A model generated the notes under the pieces. It saw only the letters and a list, made by a program, of their open reading frames with translations, was not told the origin of the DNA and did no database searches. Shown in pieces: positions 33,661 to 43,192 of a DNA stretch of 64,000 nucleotides. The stretch is from Selaginella moellendorffii (Eukaryota > Streptophyta > Lycopodiopsida > Selaginellales > Selaginellaceae): the NCBI RefSeq assembly GCF_000143415.4, contig NW_003314291.1:1495838-1559837 (forward strand). Direction: 5' to 3'. The position numbers were made by a program, and so were the translations under genes. How positions within the stretch are numbered: the stretch's first letter is position 1; each line of letters opens with the position of its first letter.

Positions 33661-36216
33661 CGAGGAATTGCGTTCTTCTTCCAGCCACTGTCAATGTGGA
33701 TGCAGAGAAGGGGGAGGAGCTCACCAGTTGGACTTTCGGGATGGAAGGCGAGGATCTGAGGCTGTACAACACAGATGGTGGGAGAAAAGAATGCATGGGG
33801 ATCCTCATCCAAGTGACAGACACTCCATGCAGTTCCATGCAAGAATATGGACTGGCACTTGTGGTAGAGACAGCGTCTACCTTCAAGATCCACCTTGCAC
33901 ATCCTAGTGGCTTCCTGGAGGGGGGCAGCGGCTATGAGGAATTCCTAGAGGGAGCTAGGGAGAGGTTGTCTAGGAGGCCCACAATTTCAAAGACGCTGCA
34001 GGTCTATGAAGATCATATGGAATCCACGGACCTCACTTGTGGCGATGTTCAAAAACTATATTCCAACATTGAGCCGTTGAGAGTGCCTCCAGTTCGCGAA
34101 GCGAAGGGGAAGGGGGTCGATCTGGAAACTACCCCGAAGCAGAAAAAGGTGGTCAAGCTCAGGCCGACGTCCGACTCTCCTGCTCCAAAAAAGAAGCTAC
34201 TCGGTGATGCTATTGCCTCGGGTTCGAACACTACACCCACCAAAAAGAAGAGCCGCAAAGAGCAGAAAGAGCAAAAAGAGGTAGCAAAAATCGTCGCAGA
34301 TAATAGTACTTCTTATTATTCCAACAAAGTATATACAATCGACGTGAGCCGTATCGACATCCAAAGCAAATACAACCACAGGCTAGTATCTGATGAGTGG
34401 GTGGAGAAACTGAAGCAGAAGATGCTGGCAAGTCCAGTAACACCCGACATCGCAGACGTGATCCCCTACTACCGAACAATGAAGGGCGAGACGAGGTTTC
34501 CAGACTTGATCAATAGGAAGGTGTTGGACGATCAGAACATCCGGTTCTATGCCGTCTCCGGGCAGCATTCTAGCTTGGCGATGCAACAGATAGTTGTGGA
34601 TATTATGGTGGGCGAGGAGGTGAAGAAAGTTTTCAAGACAAGAGTTGTCTGCCTGATAAAAGGCAACTCGCCCCTCTGATCTATCATATACATTTCCCAC
34701 GCGCAGAATGTCAAGCAAGAAACGTGTTACAAATCGGGTCTGCATGAGACATTGGCACGAACACGAAAGCTCTGGGTTCAACTAAAGAAGCCACAAAAAC
34801 CAGGACAAGGACGTGCACTAGCAACTAGCGTCTGGCAGGTAAGCCTCGTTGCATGTGGCATAGCATGTGGCCTCACACCATTTCCATTTCAGGAATTCTC
34901 GAGTCTTCTCTCGAAAACACTGGGGGTCAATGACACACTTAGCATCCATAACATTCTACTCGCGACAAAAGTTGTTTTTGACAAATGGGTAGATGTGCTG
35001 AGGAGGTACCATGACGGGGAGTTGCTAAACTCAATGGGTGTGGAGGACGGCCGGAAGCCCAATGATTTGAAGCTCAACGCCTTGCGTTTTTCGCGGTCTC
35101 TAGACGACGACGACCTTCTGACAGTGGCTAATGCTCTTCTACGTGGTGAGGTAGTCTTCAACAAGACCAAAATGACTCCTGGCCATATTGTGACATACGA
35201 GGACTTGTGCACGACTCTGAGAGCTCGTGCGCTGTTGAAGGATTGGATCTTCGAGCAAGTGGCCGTGGAGAGGGTGAGCATCGACACCACGCAAGAGATG
35301 ATGGAAGAGTTGGAGTTGTCAAATGAAGACATCGACGAGTACGTGAAGGGGGCCCCCAAGTTCATCGATCTACTGCGGGATGCCACGAAAAGTAAAGCTA
35401 AGAAGTTGGATCAGTATCCAAATTTCATTAAGAGGGATGTCGACCGCCGGCTTCAGAAACAGCTCAACCCCGCAGTAGAGGCCTATCGAGAACCTTACCG
35501 GGTATACATGAATTCGGATGAGGATCAAAGGTGGAGGAGCATCGTTTCCCGTGGAGATGAGCAGGTCAAGAACATCTTTTGTGTGATGGACTTCACAAAC
35601 GAGGAGATCACTCATGCAGATGAACTCAGCTCCATCATTGACTTAATAGTGGGACTTGCGGAGGTGGAATCTTCAGTCCACTATATGATCTACGACTCCG
35701 AATCCTATCACAAGTTCTGGAAGGCCTTGAACGAGGTGAAGGCTCGGTTGAAAGGCAAGGAGATGCAGGAGATCCATGGGATAATGGCTAAGAAGAAGAT
35801 ACCGACGAATGTCCGCATCTTCACACTCGCCCTTATTATTGGTCTTGCAGCAGAGTGGGACTGGAGTGACTTCCCAGCTTCATTCGACAAGGCCGATCAA
35901 ATTGATCTGAGGGAGGTCAATTTACCCGTGCCTAAGGAACTGAAGACGGCTATGGAGCTTTTGAATCCAGAGAAAGCTCCAGGTGCAGCATGGGAAATGC
36001 TCAGCTGGGTCTTCAACGCAATAGCGGGTGGGTCATCTGCTTCCGACTCCAAGGGCAAATGCGTTGTCGAGTACAACTGCGGCGGACTATTCTTTCGAGC
36101 TGCACTACTCAAGGGTGTCCCGTGTGTTGCGGTGACAAACTCCATTGAAGAGGTGACTTCAATGGAGCATATAATTACAGTTGCCAAAGAAAAACAGTAT
36201 CTTCTCTGTGAACCTG
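33661..36216 (+). pseudogene. ParB-like domain protein, first part of a multi-exon transposon gene
   Basis: The exon opens after the acceptor TCTGAACAG (33650-33658). The protein has an N-terminal region of unknown fold, a Lys-rich nuclear-signal-like stretch (KKKSRKEQKEQKE, near 34240), then a ParB/sulfiredoxin-like domain. That domain runs from IDVSRIDIQSKYNHR through DEWVEKLKQKM to FYAVSGQHSSLAMQQIV (the ParB R-box and 'G-x-H-R' turn, here GQHS). An in-frame TGA at 34677-34679 interrupts; the frame then continues 34680-36216, with a 54-nt intron at 34839-34892 that contains a motif copy. The end (CVVEYNCGGLFFRAALLKG) resembles a nucleotide or SAM-binding Gly loop of DNA methyltransferases, a weak match. 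The exon ends at donor GTGAGT (36217). The TGA may be decay (a CpG C-to-T change would create it). Confidence 0.55.
34839..34892 (+). other. 54-nt intron carrying the palindromic motif
   Basis: GTAAGC at the start, CCATTTCAG at the end, phase 0, length divisible by three and no stop, so retention would insert 18 residues. The motif copy is at 34860-34881. Confidence 0.55.
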
Positions 36217-36254
36217 GTGAGTACGCACTTTAAGTTTAAATGTTATCTCACAAG

Positions 36255-37817
36255 CTCTGTATGCAAGAGCGTGGCCACCCCCAGATGCTGAAACGGCGTT
36301 AACAGCTACTGTTGAAGATACCCATGTTGGGCCGAGCTCACAACCTGCACAAGGTAAGGTCACGTGAGGCCTCACGCCATTTTGATTATAGATCGTTGTG
36401 AATATTCAGACACGAGGACTGAAAAGCGCACTGGTGGCGCGTCGAAGAAGGACAAACAGACAAGCAATAGGAAAAAAGGAGGTACAAATTATATTTGCAA
36501 TGGCGTGTGGTCTCATGCCATTCACGTTTTTCTCATCTCATCGTCTTCGAAGGGTGCAAGAACGTGCAGAAACCATGTTAAGACAGTTGGGTGAGGATAC
36601 AGTCCTAGGTCACGCACTAAAACAGGCTATGGATGTCTTGTATTTTGAGATGGAGACTCGGCCAGATGATTTTCCCAAGATGGTCCTAGAAGAACAAGTC
36701 ATCCAGCCTGAGCAGCCTATGGAAGAAATGCAGGAGGGGGATGAGGAGCCAGAGAAAGATAATGAGCAGGAAGAGCAGAAGGACGAAGAGGAGGACAAAG
36801 AAGAGGAGGACGAAGAAGAGGAGGACGAAGAGGACTTGGATGGTCCTCACAATGGTGACGATCACAATAATGACGACGACGATGATGACGACGATGGCCA
36901 GCCTGAGGTGGCCAAAGAGCAGCAGAGGAAGGTCATACAAGACAAACCATCAGGTAAATAATAGTACATCCATTCCTAACGTTTTACCATTTCTAACATT
37001 GTCCATGTAGGTCGCAGAGCAAATGGTAAGTAGAGATTATTCAGTTGAATTAAGATACAAACTCTAGCCTTTAGTGTCGAGGAAGGATAGTGCCAAGCAA
37101 GGGTCGAAACGTATGTCCAATCCTTCAGAATCAGCAGTGCGCCCAAGTGATATCGGTCCTAGTTCCTCAATAGCAGTTGATGGTAAATACAGTATAGTCG
37201 ATTCAATGTGCTAATGAGTTTGTTTTTAGTAGCCAGTAGGGAGGATACCATCTCAATCGAAGGGAGATATTTGGACATGCATATGGATCCGCCAGTGGAC
37301 TCTACTTGCCTGCAAGAGTCATCAGAGCTGGTGGAGGCTACTATCCATATCAACGCCAAGCAAGCTGACCACGCTCCACTTGATGCTGCCCATACCACTG
37401 AGTCAATCTTGTCCACGTATCCAACTGACGGTGACCAGGCGCCATTGGACCCGCATGAGGCCGCCCCAGCCGCCGAGTCGGTCGTATCCTCATTTCCAAT
37501 GGACTCAACGTGTGCCTAATCGTCTGACTACGCGCCGTTGGAACCTCCCTACACCGCCCCTGCTGCCTGTTCGGTCATGTCCACTTTGCCAACAGAGGCA
37601 CCAGCTGAAATGGCGTGTGATCACACGCCATCGGAACCACCCCATGCCACTGTTGAGCCAGTTGTACCAGAGTCTACAGCTGAAATGGCATGTGCCCACA
37701 CGCCATCGGATGCGATTGACCCCACATTGCAGAGGAGAGTATTTTCGCCCTTCACGTTTCCTCGACCAAAACCCTCTCAACGACCATCGGGAGCACCATT
37801 CGCTAATATTGTAGATG
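36255..37817 (+). pseudogene. Acidic and Pro-rich linker exons of the same transposon gene
   Basis: Frames join across phase-1 GT-AG introns: 36217-36254 (38 nt), 36354-36391 (38 nt, motif inside), 36482-36560 (79 nt, motif inside), 36954-37010 (57 nt), 37026-37074 (49 nt) and 37183-37229 (47 nt). The product includes a basic stretch (GGASKKDKQTSNRKKGG), a helical segment (VQERAETMLRQLGEDTVLGH), a long Glu/Asp run near 36740-36900, and a Pro/Thr-rich region. A TAA at 37517-37519 interrupts an otherwise open frame. Two motif copies (37610-37631, 37685-37706) lie in the coding frame and are read as EMACDHTPS and EMACAHTPS. Confidence 0.5.
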
Positions 37818-37864
37818 GTAAAATTGACTTGTACCATTTTTTATGCTGACGCATTTCATTTCAG

Positions 37865-38421
37865 AGTCACGGCGAAGGTACTGTATCGTTTTTGATCTGA
37901 ACGGTGTCCTTTTCTCCCATGAGCGTGGCTCGTCCTCGAATGTCACTGCACCCTCCAAAGCCTGCGGTCGCAAGTTGGTCAAAAGAGACAGATTCACATT
38001 AATCACACGGGAGAAACTGCGGAATCTAATAATGACCATGCGACACTTAAAACAGAGGGCCGGGTTCAATTTGCAATTGGGAGTTTGGACATCCATGATG
38101 CGCCACAATGCATTAACGTTGCTACAGATGATGCACGATCAGACGCGAGTAATATTACCATTTGACTTTCTCCTAACGCAGGAGGATTGCTTGACTATGG
38201 TCCATGTGAGGGGTAGCAAGCCCATCTTCGTCAAGCCAGAGGCTGTAGTGATGAACCAGACTGCTAGGTCAAGTGAAATCCTCATCATCGATGACTCGCC
38301 GATTAAAACTGCAGCGAACACGCACACATATGCAGTGCACCCCATCTCTTGCAGTATGGAAACTAGGGAGAAGAAACCGTATGTTCTGGGGACCTTGCAA
38401 AACGGCTTGGAGCGATGGTGA
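37865..38421 (+). CDS. FCP1/HAD phosphatase-like domain, C-terminal part of the transposon gene
   Basis: After a 47-nt intron (37818-37864) the frame reads RRYCIVFDLNGVLFSHERGS, the first HAD motif in the form used by plant FCP1-homology proteins, where Asn replaces the second Asp. LGVWTSM follows (second motif, usual WTSA/WTAS), then KPIFVKPE, and SSEILIIDDSPIK (fourth motif, DDSP). The order and spacing fit an NLI-interacting-factor/CTD phosphatase fold of about 180 residues. Missing the acid/base Asp argues against ordinary phosphatase chemistry. The stop is the TGA at 38419-38421. Position and continuous phase argue that this is the end of the same polyprotein-like gene. Confidence 0.6.
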
Positions 38422-38444
38422 TAGAGAACCAGCCAGTCCAGTAG

Positions 38445-38726
38445 GTGGCTGCAGAAATCAACCAAATGGCAGATGGAACGGTATATCAGAAGCCATTTGA
38501 TCGAACAGACACCAGTCATCATTTATGGCATGTATATTGTCTAGCCAAGCACTATCCGCATCTCCATAATCTGCTCAACCGGATGGGTTCTTCGACCACT
38601 GAACATGAGCGTGGACGTATTAGAGAAGAGATGGCATTACTATTGGGTTTAAATCCTGATAGTGTGGAGAGTGATGAAATTCCAAGATTATTGTATAGGC
38701 GTTGGAGGCAAAAAATAACAGTCTAA
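38445..38726 (+). CDS. Hypothetical 3' exon of the transposon gene
   Basis: An open frame of about 90 codons follows 24 bp after the FCP1-like domain. It contains FDRTDTSHHLWHVYCLAKHYPHL, TEHERGRIREEMALLLGL and ends WRQKITV. I do not recognise it. Its composition is that of a real helical protein, and it could be a C-terminal domain reached by splicing around 38418-38454, but no splice restored the frame convincingly. A motif copy follows at 38761-38782. Confidence 0.35.
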   Translation: MAAEINQMADGTVYQKPFDRTDTSHHLWHVYCLAKHYPHLHNLLNRMGSSTTEHERGRIREEMALLLGLNPDSVESDEIPRLLYRRWRQKITV

Positions 38727-39145
38727 GATGGCATGTATTTATTTAAAAATGTAACTTATTATGGCATGGGGTTCCATGCCATTGTATCAATATTAAAAGA
38801 CAATTCTTTGAGAGGATTTGCATTATACTAGAAGTGTTACAGCATGTTATTGGAAGTCTATGAAGTTGTTTTACTTTATAAGGGGAAAGTAAAGATTGAA
38901 TGGGGACTTGGGCTCCACCTAGACTCGGAGCAACTGAGCCAATATTAAAAGGATGGAAAGAAATTTGACGACGATGACAAGGAGAAGAGAGAGGTGAAGC
39001 AGTGGCAAGGGGAGGAGAAGTGATTGAGTAGACATTTCCTTGTTTAAAATAAAATGGCATGTGCCTCAATGCAGTTGAATTTTGTTATATTTATATACTA
39101 TATAAAGGTTTGGAAACCTTATTTTACAAGTGGGATAATGAAAAT
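38727..39145. other. Right subterminal region of the transposon
   Basis: No gene. Motif copies are at 38761-38782 and 39054-39075, the latter 71 bp from the terminal repeat. Confidence 0.6.
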
Positions 39146-39169
39146 TCCCACTTTAACGAAATAGAGCTT
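39146..39169 (-). repeat. Right terminal inverted repeat
   Basis: Exact reverse complement of 25574-25597. Confidence 0.85.
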
Positions 39170-41108
39170 AACAACCACTTTTCTACACCAACTCCAGACT
39201 CTATCTAACTCAATTGCCTTAGCCCCAAAAGTTAGCATCCCTTTAGGCCGCATCATACAAACTACATACTAAAGTTTAAGTTAACCAAAGTCAACTTCAA
39301 CCCTTTCATTAGTTTGTATTGGTTTACAAAAACAGAATGGTTTTCAAGCAAAATGATCAACAGATTAACCATTGGAAAAGTTTAAGAAAATTTGTGGAAA
39401 ATTTTCCATCCTAGAGAAAAAATGATTCTCAATCCAGGAATGCAAATTTTTTAGACTCAACTAACTTCTTCCTACTAACAACTTCACATAGGTTCACCTC
39501 AACACAAATTCTTAAAACCCATATTATGCTTAAGCCTCAAACATCTTTGCCCATATCTCCAAATTTAACATCGACATTTACAAAATGCAAAATGAACATT
39601 CAAGGCTTGATCATGAAGACTATAACTTCAGATAACAACATTGCACTAACACTCTTCTTCAATCACTTTCAAGATTTAATGTGAAACCAAAACACTAACA
39701 AGAAAAATGATATGGAAAGTCAAGGTTTACATCACTCGAAATAATAATACCACTTCCACTAACACAAGTGCTAGTGATGTTAATGCCTCAACTATACATC
39801 TTCTTCATCCAACAATCTACTCCAAGTGCTAACGGATTAACTAATAAGCCATAGCAAGTGAATGCTATAACCCTTTTCAATACCTCATGGGCAAATTCAA
39901 GGAACTAAAAAACCAACTAAAACTTAGCATAATGGACCACCATCGAGAATCCAATCAAAACTACTAGAATGCTACTTCGTGCAAGTAGACTAACTTCAAT
40001 ATCAACCACTTTGGGGTTGATCATTATTTAACCAAGCAACTTCTTAAACACATTGCTCATTGTTACATGGATATGCTATAAGTATTATAATGACTTGATC
40101 ATCAATTGAGCAACACCACAAACAATGCTAATATCATTACTTCAAATGTTTATGTGACTATCAAGTGCTAACTCGATTCGACAAAATGCAACATAAATAC
40201 CACACTCCACTGATAGAGATTTACAACACCCAACACCACTAACTTTTGCTCACAACATGGACAAGCTCATGTCACTTTCTTTCCGACTAAACTCAAAACT
40301 AATCCAACACCTAGCTACTCAAGGAGCAATAGCAGATTCCCTGGAAAAGAATTGAACATTGTAACACAAGTCTTTTAATACCAAGTTTAGACAAAATGGT
40401 ATAACACTTCACTGCTATCCATCTTATAACTCACCACTTGTAAGACCATCATAACCAATATGCATCAAGATAGGGTTTCTCGATTGCATAATGTGAACAT
40501 GGGCAATGAGTCACACCTCGTTGCAAATCATCTCTCCAAGAAGAGAAAATGATTTACGTGCTTGATCCCTCGTCTCTGATAACTCTTTTTTCAGTCTCAT
40601 CTTTGACCAAACCTCAAGCTTGCATTAACACTGCCTTTAGTCCAATCCAAGAAAAGTTTTTGAAAGAGCACGGTAATAGCTATATGAACCAATAAACTAA
40701 TCCCTATAGTTTTGATTGATCCACTTGTAATCATGCCTAGGAAAGATCCATTAGACCATGCTAAACAGCTACAGACTAGTATTTGCCACTTATAGCAAAC
40801 CTAGAGAAGGTTTACTTTCTCCCATAGTACATGAAACAACTTATAGAACCACCAATACGCTAACATTAATCCTGTCAACTCAAAGTGTAACCTTGAGTTA
40901 CTAATGTGCCTCATTCATGAGCCCAAGTGCAAACTCACATTATTATGGTACAAAAAAGTAACTAAATCCATACCTAAGGAACGAATGTGAAGCCTTTGCA
41001 CCCAAACGTATACCCTCTCAGATCATCATTTTCATCTCTGTGTATACAATGAGACTAGTTGCCCAATCTCATTGGATTGTACTCACTGAGACATTCTTGG
41101 ATACCAAA
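39170..41108 (-). mobile_element. Internal region of the composite (5' half), non-coding
   Basis: Continues the coding-poor element after the DNA transposon. From about 39955 it matches the left edge of the window (1-1221). Near 41093-41106 a degenerate primer binding site (plus strand GGATACCA) precedes LTR copy D. No gene seen. Confidence 0.7.
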
Positions 41109-42225
41109 TATAGTGCACATGGTTTTTACCCTTTATCTTATGGTGATTTACCATAGGATAACCACGAAGCGGAACCTAAACCCTTCATAAGCCATGTGTC
41201 ATATGCCACGTATCACATGACATGTGTCCAAAGGACAGTGGTGTGGAACTTGAGTTTCAAGGCCTTGGGCCATTGAACGAAGGTATGATGCCAAACTCCC
41301 AAGCATGAAGCCAAGGAACAATGGCACTGGAGCACGGAATGACTCCTAAGCATATAGCCCAAGGAGCGAAGGGACAGGAGCACGGAGTGAATTTGAATAG
41401 TTCTAGAGTATCCAACATCCCAATACTAGGATCAGCACACAAAATAGAGCCAAACGGAGTCTAGCACTATTTCAGCATACCAGTGACCTAACACAAAGAT
41501 ATGGTACTCCACCAGCTAGCATGGTGTAGAGCTTGGGCTTAGACCCAAGCCACACATAAAACAAGGACAAGCACGCAAATGGGAGCTAGACTATGCCTCA
41601 AGGTGGTCAGCCATGCCCAAGCTACCCACTAATCCCTACTATACATTTAAAACCCCCCATAGCCCCCTCCCCTTGAGGAACACATGCTTTGGGCTTTCAC
41701 CCCAAGCCTCTCTTAGTATCAAGAGTTAGTCTTTAAGACAAGCTCAAAACTTATTAAATATGGAATATCCCTAGATTGTGAATTTGGACATGGGACAAAC
41801 ACTATTGTATTCAGAACAATCTCTACATTCCATAGATATGCCAAATGAGCAAATCTAGACACTTTCCATAAATAGCATTTGGGACCGAAATAAGACTAAC
41901 ACAAAGGGTATAATAGTGAGGGTGTTTGGCAAACACGGTAAGCTATCATCCAGTGATATTGAAGGACTAACCTCAATATGCAAAGGTTTTTATCAAGCCA
42001 GTGCAAGACAGAGCAAAAGAGAACTAAAAGACAAGCCGAGTATGCTCAGCTAGAAACACATAGGAGTTCCTACCTTATATAAGTACAGGTGCTAAGCCTA
42101 GTAAACTAACACTTGAACAAGAGGAGCTGATAAAGGGAACTAGCAATATCAACCTCCTGCCGTCATGGTAGTAAGGAAAGAATATTTGTAAGGACTGACC
42201 GACAAGTAACTTTCGATACCCGAAA
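41109..42225 (-). repeat. LTR copy D (5' LTR of the composite)
   Basis: Full-length family member, cut at CCGAAA by the reversed solo LTR. The remaining bases of its edge (GAAGTCACATTTATGACA) are at 43170-43187. Confidence 0.75.
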
Positions 42226-43168
42226 TGTTGCAAATGTGACTTCGGGTATCGAAAGCTACCTATCAGCCAGTCCTTACGAACACTCTTTCCTTACTGCCAT
42301 GATGGCAGAAGGTCGGTATTATTGGTTCCTTTTATCAGCCCCTCTTGTTCAAGTGTTAGTTTACTGGGCTTAGCATCTATACTTAGCCAGATGGACATAA
42401 GGTAGGAACTTTTATGTATTTCTAGCTGAGCATACTTGGCCTAGCTCTTAGTCCTCTTTTGCTCTGTCTTGCATTGGCTTAACAAGAACCCTCGCATATT
42501 GAGGTTAGTCCTTCAATATCGCTGGATGATAGCTTACTGTGTCTGCCAAACACCCTCACTTTCATGCCCTTTGTGTTAGTCTCATTTCGGTCCCAAATGC
42601 TATTTATGGAAAGTGTCTAGATTCGCTCATTTGGCATACCTATGCAATGTAAAGATTTTCTTGAACACAATGGTATTCGTGTCGTGTCCAAATTTGCAAT
42701 CTAGAGACATTCCATATTTAGGAAGTTTCGAGTTTGTCCTCCCACTTATGTTTAGTAAGTTTCAAGCTTGCCCTCTCGTTTCGAGCTTGTCCTCGTGTTA
42801 AGCCACTAGTATGCCAAAATAGTGCCAGACTCTGTTTTGCTCCATTTTGCATGTTGGTCCTGGCATTGGGATGCTAGTTGCTCTAGAACTGTTCCAAGTT
42901 GCTCCGAGCTCTTGTCCCTTCACTCCTTGGGCTGTATGCTTAGAAGTTGCTCCATGGTCTAGTTCTGTCACTCCTTGGCTCCATGCTTGGGAGTTTAGCA
43001 CTGTTCCTTCATTCAGTGGCCCAAGGCCCTGAATCTCAAGTTCCAGACCACTGTCCTATGGACACATGGCATGTGACATGTGGCATATAGAGGGTTTAGG
43101 TTCCGCTTCGTGGTGTTATCCTATGGTAAATCTCTATAGGATAAAGGGTAAAAACCACGTGTGCTACA
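42226..43168 (+). repeat. Solo LTR copy E, inserted head-to-head in copy D
   Basis: Starts TGTTGCAAATGTGAC and ends GTGCTACA in plus orientation, with no primer binding site or internal region after it. It is embedded near the edge of copy D, with flanks CGAAA and TGAAG where the uninterrupted copy would read CGAAG, so a mutated 5-bp duplication is likely. With copy D it makes a long imperfect palindrome. Confidence 0.75.
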
Positions 43169-43192
43169 TGAAGTCACATTTATGACAATCAA

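Larger units (their letters stand above)
25574..39169. mobile_element. 13.6-kb TIR DNA transposon with transposase, ParB-like and FCP1-like genes
   Basis: Bounded by perfect 24-bp inverted termini (25574-25597 and 39146-39169). Both flanks belong to the coding-poor LTR element. Inside are a minus-strand DDE-type transposase, a plus-strand multi-exon gene transcribed away from it, a 468-bp palindrome between them, local direct duplications, and more than two dozen copies of a 22-bp palindromic motif confined to this interval. No clear target duplication is visible: AACG precedes and AACA follows the termini. I do not recognise the superfamily with certainty; the transposase resembles the plant/oomycete/fungal GHTHEDID (DUF7869-like) group. 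Confidence 0.8.
7026..43187 (-). mobile_element. 36-kb composite LTR element with nested insertions
   Basis: Minus-strand element. 5' LTR 41109-42225 (plus 43169-43187), degenerate primer binding site just below 41109, internal region 39170-41108 and 23052-25573, polypurine tract 23052-23068, 3' LTR 7026-8080 plus 22977-23051. Flanks GTCAA (7021-7025) and ATCAA (43188-43192) are a target duplication with one change. The two LTRs, without insertions, are each about 1.13 kb. The internal region (about 4.4 kb) has no gag or pol, so the element is non-autonomous. It carries three later insertions: 8081-22971, 25574-39169 and 42226-43168. Confidence 0.8.

Noticed and set aside
25574-39169. Classification as hAT, CACTA, Mutator or Helitron
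   Set aside because: Termini do not match CACTA or the long Mutator ends, no hAT-type 8-bp duplication is seen, and there is no Rep/helicase protein or Helitron hairpin end.
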